A stretch of 64,000 nt of DNA. It comes from Corinectria fuckeliana (lineage: Eukaryota; Ascomycota; Sordariomycetes; Hypocreales; Nectriaceae). This document shows, piece after piece, positions 1-12,552 of this stretch (within the stretch, counting starts at the first letter, position 1; every line of letters starts with the position of its first letter). The notes below the pieces were generated by a model. That model made no database searches and was not told the DNA's origin. It saw only the letters and a program-made list of their open reading frames with translations. The position numbers and the translations under genes are program-made. Location of the stretch: assembly GCA_019137255.1 (NCBI GenBank), contig WPDH01000152.1, positions 186,001 through 250,000 on the forward strand, in the 5' to 3' direction.

Positions 1-211
1 CATGGTCGAGACTGATGGCTACGTCTTCATCTATGAGATCTTCGTACTCATAATCGTCTTCAGTAGTAGTGGCGCGTGTGAGGAGCTCAATAACATGATC
101 TTCCACGGGTTGCTCGGTACCAACACTCTTGTCGTGATCTGGTATCGGAGAGCTAGAAAAGACGGTGACGGCGATCCATCTGCTGTTGAAGTCTAAACAA
201 TGTCTGCGCCA
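1..211 (-). CDS. possible 3' or internal exon of an unidentified gene cut by the left edge
   Basis: On the minus strand one frame stays open from the TGA at 212-214 to the window edge. It encodes an acidic, Asp/Glu- and Thr-rich stretch with segments such as SSSPIPDHDKSVGTEQ and TTTEDDYEYEDLIDEDVA. The composition looks like a disordered acidic protein region rather than random sequence. Several AG acceptors lie just inside its 5' end (for example before ACTTCAACAG), so it could be an exon entered by splicing. The plus-strand frame over the same bases also encodes 64 residues but begins with the hydrophobic mirror of this acidic stretch and is less likely. No family is recognised. The gene, if real, continues left of the window. 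Confidence 0.25.
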
Positions 212-1907
212 TCACCGTCGCCAGCATATCCAAATACCTGGGTAATCGAATGCCCTCCGATGTCATGAAAGTGTGAGTGTTTTTTCTTTTATTCTACGGC
301 AAATGCATCTCCAGACTTAGCGCAACGGGTTTTGAATGCGGCCCTCATGCAACTCAAGGTTCAGATGAACACAAGCATCCTCGAAGGGGAGAAGGTTTGC
401 TTTAAAGCACTGGCTATTGGTGTTCATTAATGCTTGCAGTCGGGCTTAAAATGCAATGTCTCGAGCGGGAAAAGGCGAGCTGGCTATGCTAGAGATCCAG
501 CCAGCAAACCGCTAGCGAAGATACGGGCGGTGCTTATACTCTGTCTCCACAAGTCCCTCAGCCGGCTCGATAGTGTAGACGTCAATAGTACGTGTTATTT
601 ATATGGATGCAAGAACTGTATTCCCACGTGTAACTAGAGGAAAAATGGTGGCAGTTTCCATGTCTAGTCGAAGAACACTAGTGATTCTAGAGAATATACT
701 GACGAGCTACAACTTGACAAGATACAGCTTTTATAACCATTTTGTCAGCTGGATAAGATTTCTTAGAAGTTGTCAAGGTCAGAGAGGGATGTCTGTTGCA
801 AAGGCATGCCTTAAGGTCTACTTTATAAATTGGGTTACTTACTGGGAAAAGGATATTGTGTTTCATTGGGTATAGTATCTTATTGGGGTTTTTGATTGTG
901 TATTATTTACTCTATTGCTCTCTTTATCTTAGAAGATATCAAGCAAGGCGGGTTTAAAACTAAATAATAGAAAGGCACATGAGTTGAGGGAGGGAGAAGA
1001 AGGGACCGCAACAGAGACCGAATTGAGGTCGTAGCTAGGGCTAGAGTTGAGCGCCCCAGTGACATAATCATGGGTATACCCTCCCCCCCAAGGTTTGTTG
1101 AAGATGCTCATACTAACTGTAACAATCTTACTGGAATTACGAGCGTGAGATTGACAACTTGATGATCGTGGCTGTAAAGGGTACTGGAAGCGAGACTCGA
1201 GCAGCAATGAGGTCTTATGGGAGCGGTGGTCCAACAGAGACGGAAATTTTGTGATGGGGACGTAGGGGGGGAGGTGAGTGGATTGTGAGAAATGCCCATA
1301 GAACTAGCTAACTCGCTACGGAATGACGGTTTCTCAGTATACTGAGGGTCGAGCAAAGGGGCTAATCGATTAAATCTCAACTCCCAGCGCCTAGCTGAGC
1401 TCGAGACGCAGACTTGGTAGTGTGTATCTTGAGAATGCCTGTCTTTACAAAACTTCAGACCTTCACACAATTACAGCATCAAAGCCGACGCAATTGATGT
1501 CCCCAGGTTTTCAAGGAGAGTTGCGCAGTGCCCGATGCCAACAAGACTCGCTTTACCTTGTCCGCGTTCTGCATGGAATACCGCGAGTCCCTTCGCCCAA
1601 TTGAGAAAAATGTGAAAAGCCGATACCTCACCTTGTTCACTCAAAAAGTCGCATTAATAACAAGCGATACTTGCGGAGAAGTGCTCGTTTGTCAAGATCC
1701 TCGTTTCAATTTTACATGATACTGGCATTCATTGCTAATTCTATGCCGCGACGGAAATCTATGCCGCGACGGAAAGACAGGGGCAGGAGGAATCTCAAAT
1801 TTACCGAATTAGTAAATTAAATGCAAAAGTAGGTATATTAAGGGCTGCTCCATGGGTGACCAATATACACATTTTAACGACTCGACCCTACTTCAACTCA
1901 TAATATC
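212..1907. other. intergenic, no gene recognised
   Basis: This is AT-richer than the gene-bearing parts. All frames are broken into short ORFs without recognisable protein features. The only structure seen is an 18-bp tandem duplication near the right end (listed separately). Confidence 0.5.
1741..1776. repeat. 18-bp tandem duplication
   Basis: Two adjacent copies of CTATGCCGCGACGGAAAK are present, differing only in the last base. This is probably a replication-slippage duplication. It lies downstream of the stop codon of the rhodopsin-fold gene. Confidence 0.8.
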
Positions 1908-3416
1908 CTACACATCCAAGGTCGACTTCGCCGGGCTCACTTCGTATTCTCTTGTAACCATGATACCATTCTGGTGACTACTTCCTTCGCTGTTCGTACT
2001 TGCGGCTCGGGCGTCGCTCTGGAATCCCTTGTAATCCGACTTTTGTACAATATTTTCCTCGCTGGAGTTGTCTCCTAGATCCGTCATCATCTTGCGATGG
2101 CGATTCGAACTCAAGCTTGGGTGGGCGCCCGCGCCACCTACGGTGCCCAAGGGATGTCCGTATCTGTTTGCGGCGTAATTGCTCGACTTGTAGTTGCCAC
2201 TGCTTCCTTTGCTGGACGCGATCCAGCGCGACGCGGAGAATAGGGGCTTGATGGCGGCGGCGTTGACTGCGATGATACCGACAAACTGTCATAGGTTAGA
2301 AGAGTTGAGGGGAAAAGGATTGGGGTTTTACAGTTTCTCGAATAGCCCAGATTGTGCTAGTGTTGATGCCGTTGATATCTCGGAGTGACAGAACGCAGCG
2401 CAACAACGTAGCAATCATGATAAAGACGCCGGAGCATAAGAGGACACCAATAATCAGCTTCCTCTTGATACTGAGCTTTACTGTCCAGAGTAAAGGCAAG
2501 GGGATGCACACAATGGCGAAGTCGGTGCTACAACAAGTATCAGCATAATATTTTGCACAAGCCACGTAGATAGCGTACGAGATGTTGAAAACCACAAGGG
2601 TGATGTAGTTGGCGACCGCGAGAGTGCATTTATCTGCCCCGAGTTAGAGACTTTCTACGACTTGTGTCGCGAGTTTTATCATATACTCACCACCAGGAGA
2701 CGGCACCACTTGCCAGGCCTTGTCGATCGGAGTGCAGTGGCCCCAAATGACGGCTATGACGCCCACATATGCCAGGATTGCAGCGATCTGCGTCCATTTG
2801 ACAATCTTTTGTTGTTTCAAGCCGAGTCTAGTTGTCTCGTTAGCCCATGTGCGATGTCGGGACGAGCCAAGTGTAGAGGGAGGGCATACGTCATGCGAGC
2901 GTAGAAGCAAAGCATAGTTCCCTTGAGACACCAAATGAGGGTCACGTAGAAGTTCCAGCCAGCCAAGAGGCATTTCGAGCCGAACTCTCTCTTCGAGATC
3001 TCATCGTCTGTCAAGGTAGCGCCGATCTCGATTGTGACGCCGATATTTGTCCCATTTTGGCCTGAGAAACGTTCAGCAATACGGCCCCAGATGCTCGCAA
3101 CCAACACTGCAAGGACTAGGGGGCTGCGGTTGTTGTGTCTAGTTGCTTCAACCTCGGAAGCATAACTTACCGATGAGCTCCAGCATTACCAACTCGGCCT
3201 ATATGAAAGCAGATGCATTAGGAGCGCCCAGCGGTTAACTCGGAAGTAAGGATTGCTTACCGTCCAGAAGCCAAGGGAGAGGACGGCGAACAAGTCGTCG
3301 CCCTGCCAGTTCTTGAAACCAACCGTTTTCCATCGCGCGAAATACCGTAGGATCAAAACCAACGATCCAATTCCGTACTCGGTCCAGGCCTCGGTCTGAA
3401 AAGGCGTGGCAGACAT
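1908..3416 (-). CDS. rhodopsin-fold integral membrane protein (PTH11/SAT4-like family)
   Basis: The gene reads as six exons: 3416-3261, 3198-3171 (only 28 nt), 3106-2890, 2827-2691, 2633-2332 and 2285-1908. Together they give 405 residues. The protein starts at ATG 3416 and is mostly hydrophobic helices, including GIGSLVLILRYFARW, LLAGWNFYVTLIWCLKG and LIIGVLLCSGVFIMIATLL. The LRYFARW segment and the LKGTMLCFYARMT segment are typical of the fungal seven-helix 'rhodopsin domain' family that includes PTH11-related proteins. The C-terminal 110 or so residues form a polar, Ser/Asn-rich cytosolic tail ending VSPAKSTLDV. No CFEM cysteine domain is seen at the N terminus, so it belongs to the non-CFEM subgroup. 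Family members are mostly uncharacterised; a sensing role is inference only. All splice sites are GT-AG and exon lengths sum to a multiple of three. Confidence 0.85.
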
Positions 3417-4898
3417 GCTCGAGTGCGGGGGGGGGGATATCCGACGAGATGCAGTAAGAGGGAAGGGGTTGGCGGAGGTCGTTGAGTGATCCCTGGGTTT
3501 TTGGTTGATGGGGAAAGACGAGGATGTTAAGAAGTGCCTTGAGGGATGCCAAGTGCAGAGGAGGCGTAACGTTCAAGTGAGTCTTTAGCAGACCATTGGG
3601 AGATGCTCAAGTCGGTGATCTTGGCACATCATCTGTGCAGAGCGAGGTGGATCGAGGCTTGGATATGCAAAGCAACATTAGAAGGACGGCGGCCACAGGT
3701 GAGGCAAATTTGACCATGTATACTTGACAGCTAACATGGCGTTGCATCGTCCCCTGAGGATCCTGCGCGAGTGATTCTGGAACAAAGGTCATTCTCGCAA
3801 GGATTCCATTCCATGGCTGCGTCAACCATCGCAGATTGATACGCCGACTAACAGCCAAGGATCTCGAGTCAGGTCATTCCCCCAGAGATCCATTTGCGTC
3901 TTGGCACGGCTGGGGTAGAGCCAGGCCACAACCCTGCTCTTGACTGGAGGGGCCATCTCGGCATCTGAGCGGAGGACGTTTCACTCAGGGGGGTTGCTTT
4001 GCAGATTGGTTTTTCGAAACAAGATCTGACCGTAGAGACCTGATCTGCTAGATATGGGGATTCAGATTCATTGCTTCACCTGCGTGCCTTGTCTAGAGAA
4101 GAAATGCACCCAGCGATATGGTCCCCCGGGATAATCCACAGATTCGACGGCGGATAAGGTTCTGTTTTCTGTGTGTATGCACTTGTATTTCGTATTTAAT
4201 GCGAGATATCTAGGTGTCAGTCCTCGAGAAGCCTGGGGGGGTCAACGTTGGCGTCGAGCTAAACAACGGGCGGCCCAGGCTCGTCTCCTGGTTCTCATGC
4301 ACATCGTCTTAGTGCGATGCAGCTCGGCCAACTGTCCATCCCAGAGCCAACACGTATGCGGAGAGTCGGTTACCTCGGTCATCATATCGGGCGCTGTACG
4401 CCGCCGGACGGTCCAACCTACATGCATGTGCATGGCAAAGAGGATTCGCCGTAGGCCCTTGCTCGCACTCGTTCTGAACGGATCCGCTCTCCCTCTGCAA
4501 CGCTGATGGCGAAGATGTCGGGTCCGTGAGAGGGGACGGTTCGCCGTCCGATTGGGCCTCGTCGAGTCTTGGCGGCTTGTTGGCTGAGACCGTGCCATGT
4601 ACGTCGCATCCTCAAAGCCGGTTGTGACCAGAAAGCGTGCTGGAGGCGTTGCACAGTCTCGTTACTATTACAGCTGTCTTGGGGCCATTGGAGATCTCAA
4701 TTTCGGGCGGCTTTATGTCTTTATTTAGTCTAGCTATGCAAAGAGAGCCTGGTGATGCAGTAGGGTCTCATATCTCCGACCCTATATAAATCATGTGCTG
4801 GCGCGCTGGAGGAGTTATCCCTGATAGATCACCACCATCGGTACCGCCTTGCGTCTTACTGCATTGCCAACCTTGCTCATTACAAACAAGTTTTCGTT
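3417..4898. other. divergent intergenic region between the rhodopsin-fold and GMC genes
   Basis: The region serves as the upstream region for both flanking genes. It contains several overlapping small ORFs on both strands (for example 4171-4654) that are mutually exclusive and unrecognisable. A G-run lies at about 3426-3434 and a TATA-like box precedes the GMC gene. Confidence 0.6.
4783..4790 (+). promoter_or_regulatory. TATA-like box of the GMC oxidoreductase gene
   Basis: The sequence TATATAAA lies 109 nt upstream of the ATG at 4899, a usual distance for a fungal TATA box given a short 5' leader. This is inferred from position and sequence only. Confidence 0.5.
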
Positions 4899-6979
4899 AT
4901 GGCTGCTTTAGATTCATATGACTTTATTATCTGCGGGTAAGTCTTTCCGCCAGCGTCGTTGTGCTCGGACGCGATCAGACGGCCAAACTCGTCCGCTCTG
5001 TCTTCTAACAACCTTCTCAAATAGAGGTGGCACTTCCGGCTGCGTCGTAGCATCGCGGCTTGCCGAGAACCCCAATGCCAGGGTACTCGTCATTGAGGCT
5101 GGCCAGCACAATGAGAACCTAGAGAACGTACACATGGTTGGAGGGTAAGTGAAGGTCTTCGCCTCGACGGATCTGTTACTGACTCGATCTTCCAGTTGGT
5201 CTCAGAACTTCGACAAGGAGACGGACTGGAACGTCATCTCGGAGAAGCGTGCTGCTGTCAACGACCGCCAAGTCAAGCTGAGCCGAGGCAAGTTCCTCGG
5301 TGGCTCCTCGGGATGCAATGGCACGCTGTGCGTCCGAGGTGTTAAGCAGGACTACGACAACTGGGGCCTTCCAGGTTGGAGCGGCGATGAAGTTTTCGGC
5401 TACATTAGCAAGGTAGCCAAGCCCGCTGTCTTGTTCAGTCCCATTACTTCCCAACAGGGCAACTCCTGACTACACAGTTTACCTACTCCACCTAGCCAAA
5501 AACTTTGCTTTTTGCTCGTTCACAATTCCAACTAACGCAGACACTCTAGGCTGAGACATTCCACGGCAAGCCATGGTTCGAGGAGTCCAAGGATTCTCAC
5601 GGCTACAATGGTCACCTCCACACGGAGCCTCATGACCTCGCCCCCATTTCCGACCTCATCAAAGACTCCATGGTGTCGAAAGGTCTGCCGCTGGACCATG
5701 ACATGTTCTCTCACGGAAACAACCCGCACGGGTGTGGGCACGCTGTTAGAACTGTCCACAAGGGTCTTCGTACTACTGGAGCCGACTTTGTAACCAAGGC
5801 GCCGCCGAGAGACAACCTTTACCTCATGGTCGAGACCCACGTGGACAAGGTGATAGTCGAGAAGGACGAAAACGGCGAGCTCAAGGCCACTGGAGTCAGA
5901 GCTGTGAAATCGGATGGCACTGTCGTGGAGGTGAAGGCTCGGAAGGAGGTAATTGTCTCCGGCGGAGCATACTGCAGTCCCAATATCTTAAACCGCAGCG
6001 GCATCGGCGCCAAGGATGAGCTCGCGAAGCACGGCATCGCCGCTCTCGTGGACCTACCCGCAGTTGGCAAGAACCTGCAAGATCATCTGATCGTCTTCAT
6101 GTTCTACGAAACCGAAAAGGCGGGAGTGACGACGGACCACCAGGTCTACCACGGCGACGCCTTTGCGCAGTCCTACGCGCTGTGGAAAGAGCAAAAGGCC
6201 GGCTTCCTGTCGACGTTCCCCTTCGGCATCTTCGCCTTTGCCCGTCTGGACGAGCGCCTGGCCGACTCGGAGCTGTGGAAGGCGGCGCCGCGGGAGGAGG
6301 GGCGCGACCCGATGGGCCTCACCAAGGCGCAGCCCAACGTCGAGCTCTTCACCACGGAATGCTACGGCGGGCCCAAGCAGTTCGACAAGTTCCCCGTTGA
6401 CGGCAAGCACGCCTTCTCCATGATCGCGGAGCTGTTCGCGCCCAAGTCGCGCGGGACGGTGACGCTGCGGAACAGCGACCCCGCGGCCGTCCCCGTTGTC
6501 GACTGCAACTACCTCGCCGATCCTTTGGACATGGAGGTGCTCGCGGAAGCCTGCAGGTTCGGCAACGAGATCATCATGGAGGGCGCTGGAACCAAGAACA
6601 TCGTCAAGGGCGCGTGGCCTGCGGACGGCACGCACCATCGCTACCAGACGAGGGAGGACTGGGTTCCGTATGTCAGGGACAACGCGACGACATGTGAGTG
6701 GCGGTCGCGTCTCATACACTTAGCGACCAGGCATGGTCTACCTCGTACTGGATGCTAATCCGTTTGCACACAGGCTACCACGCCGCGGGGACTTGCGCCA
6801 TGGGCAAGTCGGCCGACGCCGAGTCGGTTGTCGACGAGCAGCTGCGCGTCAAGGGTGTCAAGGGCCTCCGGGTTGCAGACTGCAGCATCATGCCCGTCCT
6901 GAACAGCGGTCACACGCAGATGCCAGCGTACGGGATCGGAGAGAAGGCGGCTGATTTGGTCAAAGCCGCTTGGGCGTAG
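4899..6979 (+). CDS. GMC-family FAD-dependent oxidoreductase
   Basis: There are five exons: 4899-4936, 5025-5144, 5196-5412, 5550-6693 and 6774-6979, encoding 574 residues. The dinucleotide-binding motif IICGGGTSGCVVASRLA with the downstream acidic end VLVIEAG sits at the N terminus, and its glycines are created across the first splice junction. The second GMC signature is present as GGAYCSPNILNRSGIG. The C terminus carries YHAAGTCAMG with the probable catalytic His at about 509, and NSGHTQMPAYGIG with a second His at about 553. No signal peptide is seen, so the enzyme is probably intracellular. GMC enzymes oxidise alcohols, choline, aryl alcohols or sugars; the substrate cannot be told here. 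It is convergent with the ceramidase gene and may be accessory metabolism. The family is secure. Confidence 0.92.
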
Positions 6980-7553
6980 AAAGGCGCCACGGCTGAAGGT
7001 GGCAGGCCAAGTCTCATGTTCGGTTAAAGGGGCTTTCGCATAAAGCACGTTCCGGACAGCAACAAGGTCCTAATCTACACGTTGAAGCACGGGCATGTTA
7101 GTTGGAAGATGTGATATCAAATGACAAGGATAGACACAGAGTGGAAGAGTCAATCGGAGCGATCTGCATCGACCCCATTGTCATGACACATTCGAAGCTT
7201 ACTGAATACAAGCCAGCCAATCGAGCGAGAGCAGATTTCCACAGTTGCGTTCGGGCTTCTCCCGTAGGGCTAGGCCTAGTCTATGGAGACTGATGAATGC
7301 CGTTTCAGGGTTGATGATCATCAGGGCCACGATGGACGATGGATCCAGGTACATAAGGAGTAGAGCGCACCACTGTGATGTCCATCCATGGACCCCTCCA
7401 GGGAGTGCCAGCGCTAGGGAATTAGGGCGTTGTGGACCCAACTGTGCCCCACAGCCGCCAACGTCCGCTGTTGATCACTGAAGCCTAGGTACCTGTCCGA
7501 GCGCGTTCGGATCTCATCCTGCCGAGTCCATCGTCATGCATCCCGACACGGCA
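6980..7553. other. convergent 3' intergenic region
   Basis: These 574 nt separate the stop codons of the GMC gene (+) and the ceramidase gene (-). They should hold both 3' UTRs. Small ORFs here (7102-7293, 7199-7441, 7245-7481) are unrecognised. Confidence 0.6.
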
Positions 7554-9929
7554 TCAACTCAGCTCAAACTCCCGGCTCGTCCCCGCAAACGCCGACACGG
7601 CTCCCGACGCGCTCTTCGAGTCCCCGTGATACCTGACTCTGTACGTGCCCGCCTCGGCGTTCCCGCCCGTCTCCCACGTCACATCGACCTCGCTGTGCCC
7701 CAGCAGCCAGTTCGTGCGACGCCATGTATACACCAGGAACCAGTCCGCGTCGTCTCGCACGAGCGTCCACTCGCCGTCGACCTTCTGCTCGACACCCGCA
7801 AAAGTGCCTTCCAGACGCAGGTTGTTGCGCGGGCTTGCTCCCTGGAACGTAACATTGACAACGTCCCCCAGGCCGTACGCCAAGTCCGGCTGCGAGAGCA
7901 CTTGGCTAAACGAGCGCCCGCTCGGCGCCGTGTCATAGGCCACCCCGGCGATGAACGACAGCGAGGTATCGCGGTTGTCTGGCGGCAAGGCCCCCTGGTC
8001 GGGCAGCTCGGTAGAGCCCGGTGCAAGGTAGCCCAGGTTCGTCACTGTCAAGTTGATGTACGCATCCAGTTCGTGAGGACCAAAGAGCGTGGAGGCGCCT
8101 TCGTAGCGCTGCACTTCGTACTCCTCGGGCGTGACAACATAGTGCGCGTACGTGTTCGCAGGCCCGCCGATTACCACGATGGGGTCCTCGTCCAGGAAAT
8201 TAGACGCCTCCTCGGCAACTGCGCTCCTCCATCTTCGGCCACTCATGGTCGTGGCCTCGCTCGGGCTGACGATGATGACGAGCTGTCCAGCACGAAGCAC
8301 CTGGATGTCGACGATGTTGGGCGACCAAGCGTACGGCTGCGTGATTTCTCCCACGTCCAGAAGAACGGGCTTGGAGCCCTGGCACTCCTTCTGTTCGGCT
8401 GACGGCGTCTTGAGCAGGCCGGACACAGCAGCCCACAGCGGGTTCGCATCCGGATCGTCCGAGTCTCCCTGCGTGAAGTCGAAGAACCCAGGCCAGTCCG
8501 TCGTGCCAGCGGCGAACGAATATCCAAGCGCCGCGGGACAGGTCTCTGCGGAACTTCCATCTGGCAGCTTGAATTCCCAAAAGCTCATGTTGTGGTAGAA
8601 ATGGAAACTCTTGACGCTTGACCCTACCACCGCGGTCGGGGACGTTTCCAAGGAGTCCTGCGTGCCCAGTTAGACATGACCCGTTAGTTGCTTCATACGT
8701 CAGACAGGAACATACATAGGCATCCTTGGCACCGACGTATTGGCGCCGCCCGATCTCGTAGCAGCTGGCGACGCCCAGGTCGAGCTTCCTGAACTCGGGT
8801 CCCCGACCGTGACAGGACTGCGACATTCCATCTGCGCATGTGCTGTTCTCGAGGCTACACTCATCGCCGGAGCCGTCATCACAGAAGGCGCCGAGGACGT
8901 TTGGCGTTGTGTCTCCAACATTGGCCTGACTGAAGCCGGCCACGAAGCCCTCGGCAGCCGAGTCTTCACCCTCCATTTCTCTCTCGAACATCCACGCCGC
9001 CACCCCTTTGTTATCGCCCGCCACGTGCGTGTTGTTTCCCAGGAGGGAGGTGCCGTGGACAGGAAACCATGTGAGTATGCCAATGTCCTTGTTATCTGAA
9101 GCGCGCTGGAATCGGACCAGGGTGAGGGCAGTATCTACATTGGTGCTGTATTTGGCGCGCTCCTTTTCGGGGTTGTGCAGATACGACCATAGAGATCTGT
9201 TTATCGCCGCATCCTTAACCTCGGCAGTGCCAACATCCAGGTAGCCCTGTACAACTATTAGCTACGACCCGAAAATGTTTGCAGACTTAATTTTCTTACT
9301 TCCTCTAGGCTTTCGTGGGCGCGTTTAATAGAAAGCAGAGCGCCGTCGACAATGGCTTGATACACCTCCTTACTAAAACCTAGCGAGGTGATTTGAGGCA
9401 GCAGATAGTTGAACCAGCCTCCTGGCCCTGCATGGGAATGAGTCCCAGTCACTGCGACGTTGTGTTGATTGTAGACGGAATACTCGTCGCCGAGAGCTTC
9501 AAGTCCATCCAAGATGCCATACCGCATGGCCGTGTCGCCAGAGGAGGTATCCAACACCAAGTACACGAACCGATCGTCGGGATTGTCTACATCCGCAACG
9601 ATGAATGCGCGACTGTAGATGCGTTGTCGAAGTCCTGTTCCGGTTTGGTCCAGGTCCGCGTACCCAGCAAAATTAATCTCAACCACCGGGCCAGTGATGT
9701 CAGCTTTCCCAACTCCAATCAGGTACTTGTCGCCTTTCGAAGAGGCTCTCCTTCTGATGTTAGAAGTCTCGTCATTCTCCGGTAGGAAACTTGACTTTGA
9801 CTTCTCTGGCGCCGAAGCTGGGGTGCAAGACACAGTCCCAAGAAAAAGTAGGAGGATAATTGAGAAAACAATAATGAATAGCCGCCTTGAAGGGACTGAG
9901 CCGTACTTTGATCCGCTGATTGGAGCCAT
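7554..9929 (-). CDS. neutral/alkaline non-lysosomal ceramidase
   Basis: There are three exons (9929-9300, 9246-8716, 8657-7554) encoding 754 residues. The enzyme family hydrolyses ceramide to sphingosine and a fatty acid (EC 3.5.1.23). The start is the first in-frame ATG (MAPISGSK); an upstream TTG extension is not supported. After a short basic stretch comes a hydrophobic segment (LFIIVFSIILLLFLGTV, about residues 17-33), which looks like a signal anchor or uncleaved signal. The catalytic domain begins near YLIGVGKADITGP. GTHSHAGPGGW is the conserved zinc-site region. The family nucleophile motif appears as QANVGDTTPNVLG, with Thr-324 where the characterised bacterial and human enzymes have Ser (see findings). 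The C-terminal Ig-like domain ends SREFELS. The protein is probably secreted or faces the lumen or cell surface. Length matches the family. Confidence 0.92.
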
Positions 9930-12552
9930 AGTCTTGCACGGACTACTGCTCGACGAATTCCCTTCAAAGGTCACGCTTAGAACATGCAATAGCGTCTTAG
10001 GGAGGAGAGGCGGAAAGGGCCCTCTCTTAAGGATGACATGTGGACACTACGTATCGCCAAATTGAGTTATACGGGGTGCAAGCCCCGACTTCTTCCAGAC
10101 ATCAAAGCTTTATGTGAAGGAAACAACGCGTATATCTTCAATATACTAGGTGGGACGTTAATCAATTGCCTCCCTAGGCGGTGCCATCGGCATCTGCTCG
10201 CTTGGCCAAGATTGCCAACGTGGCTCGGATGCAACCCTGCGTCACAAGGGATGATTGGGAGCTGTGGGGGAGGCTCCAATGGTGTCTTGTGGTCATGCAC
10301 GATGATAGAGCTCTTCAACTAGGACACCGGCACGAAGCCCGCCGAGTTGCGTCTCCTAACCCACTATCCCAAGCACAGTTATACACCCCCAGGAAATGGC
10401 ACGAAAACGGAAGTGTCCTCCGAGACTCCAGGCGAGCTCGCTGCTCGCTTGCATTTTGACGACCTGGAACATCAAATACGACCACACTATCTTGCAAAAG
10501 CCTGTTTTCTCTGGGTCCAGTTGATCGATCAGTCCACTGGTGCCAATACTGACGGGGTGGAATATGCCACGTCGGACGAGGGGACGAGTAGTAACGCGCG
10601 CTGAACAGTTATACTTCTTTACAGGGTCTTGTCTTCGTTCGCTACGTTTCCAAAGAGCTCGCTCAATTTAACTTGGAGCGGTCAATTTGTTCCGTGGCAT
10701 GTAGTCGGTTGATGATCCTTGCTGTGGTGCCAGTATCAGGCGACTGGGACTAATTATCCCGGGAAGGGGCCATGACATCGGAGTCTAGACTGCATCTCGA
10801 TGAGTATACGTTACGGGAGATCTATGAATAGCGTGTGGAACTTCAGAGTATGCTTAAGAGCATGTGATGATACATGGTATTGTCATTCGGGCGTTGCCGT
10901 CAATCTAGCAATAAATGCCGAGCCAGCAATGAAAATATGGTCATACCACCATCCAACGTTCCATCATTTGTCTTCATGATGATATATTTGAGTCAAGCCT
11001 CCCTTGTTCTTTATTTTGTCTATAAGACTATACTTGCCGTCCATACCGGAACAGATGCTTTCTTAAGTACTACCCCAACGGTTGCCTGTTCAGGATCCAT
11101 GTCTTCCTACCTCATTGCTTCTTCGCGATTGTCTACGTGACTTGCAGGAATACAGAAGCTGTACTTTCTACAGGAGGATCTTTAATTTTTGCTTTGCCCA
11201 TTTCTATCACAAGTCCGTATTGGGTAGTGTGACCATCAAGCTAGTAGGTAGGCCTAGACAGTCGCCTAATTGATTCGGGTTGAACTGGCGGCCAAAGAGC
11301 GAAAGCCTGACAAGTGTCTAGATCTGCTAAGAAGGAGCTGCATAGACAGTTTCATCGTTAACTATTTCACAGCTGTTACTTAGGCTGTATAGCGATTACC
11401 AGATCGGGTGTTGTTCACTTTTCAGGGTGGATGTGTATAGCGTCATATCGTCCCTTTCCTAAAGGCCTAAGGCCAAGTACACAACGTAGGGTTTTTTGGG
11501 GTTTTTTTTTGCATTACCCAGTAGTCTACACGATGACAAGGCTCTTGCCCGAAATCGCGTCAGGATTGCACCCTCCGTCGATTGAAACGTGGCTCCTCTG
11601 TTCACTTCTACGGAGTGTAATCTAGATTACGCATAATCTACCCAGCTCGAACAGAAGAGCTGCCGAAGAACCCTAGAAAACAAAGAAAGCATCAAAATCT
11701 GCCCTAGAGATGAAACATGGGTTAACCAGCAGCTGTTACACAAAGAAGCCAAGAAGCTAGTAATGCCAAATCCAGCAAAGCGGGACGGCTTCTAGAAGAT
11801 AGAAGAACGCCTTGGCATGTCGTCGAAGACAACGTAGTCCATGACCACCGTTGCCGCTTTCACATGGCCTCTCTGTATACTAATGACAACAAGAAAAAGT
11901 TCGACTGCTAAAGAATTCAAGCGATAGTGTTTGCGAAATGCGAAATTCTCGGTACAACCCCTTGTTCGATGCGCGTTCGAGCTCGTAGGCTTGATTCCAT
12001 GCCAGACTACTTCGACGTCCTGTGCGCGTGTCTATCTATTCGAGACAAAAGCCACTGCACCGGCACTAGAATTGAACAATAAGGCCTACATCTAACGGTG
12101 AAAGACCATATTCATTCCTTGAACGGTGAGCGTGCGCCTATTAACTTAATTGACAAGACCGATGAGTGTCTTCACAGGTCCGATACGAGAGTATAATTCT
12201 AGCAGAAGTATGGCCCGATGTTCACCAGCATCCATGTCCAAAGGTTGTTGATGTCCTGGTGCTGAGGTATTGTTCTGACCAGGGATATTTGAGCCGCTCT
12301 TGACTAACAGTCACGTCCGCTTTTACAAGGAAGAGACCTAGAATCACAACTGGGCACTTCCTCGTCCTGGAGCAATTTTCTTCAGCTGGGTGTTAGTAGC
12401 CGAGGCGATCTTGTTTCATGCTGTTCCACGGCTTCTGTACCAATCCAGGCTTGAGATTATTGGATTAATGGGTCTTGGGGGCTGAGCGATAAACCCGCAG
12501 CGTACGAAGTACCTAACATGCCGCCCGGGTTCTGTCAAGGACCTGCCGTTGA
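9930..12552. other. long low-information region, no intact gene
   Basis: About 2.6 kb is AT-richer, with all frames interrupted by stops. Short ORFs such as 10874-11140 and 11431-11625 have no recognisable features. It lies between the ceramidase promoter and a broken oxidoreductase, so it is plausibly decayed mobile or gene sequence, but I cannot identify any element. Confidence 0.5.

Noticed and set aside
4171..4654. Overlapping ORFs on both strands upstream of the GMC gene
   Set aside because: Mutually exclusive frames, Arg-rich composition and no recognisable motifs.
6054..6719. 221-codon minus-strand ORF over the GMC exon
   Set aside because: Arg/Val-rich shadow of the highly GC-biased GMC coding strand; the GMC motifs clearly define the real frame.
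9930..9989. Extension of the ceramidase upstream of MAPISGSK
   Set aside because: It begins at TTG. The ATG at 9929 places the hydrophobic anchor at the expected N-terminal position.
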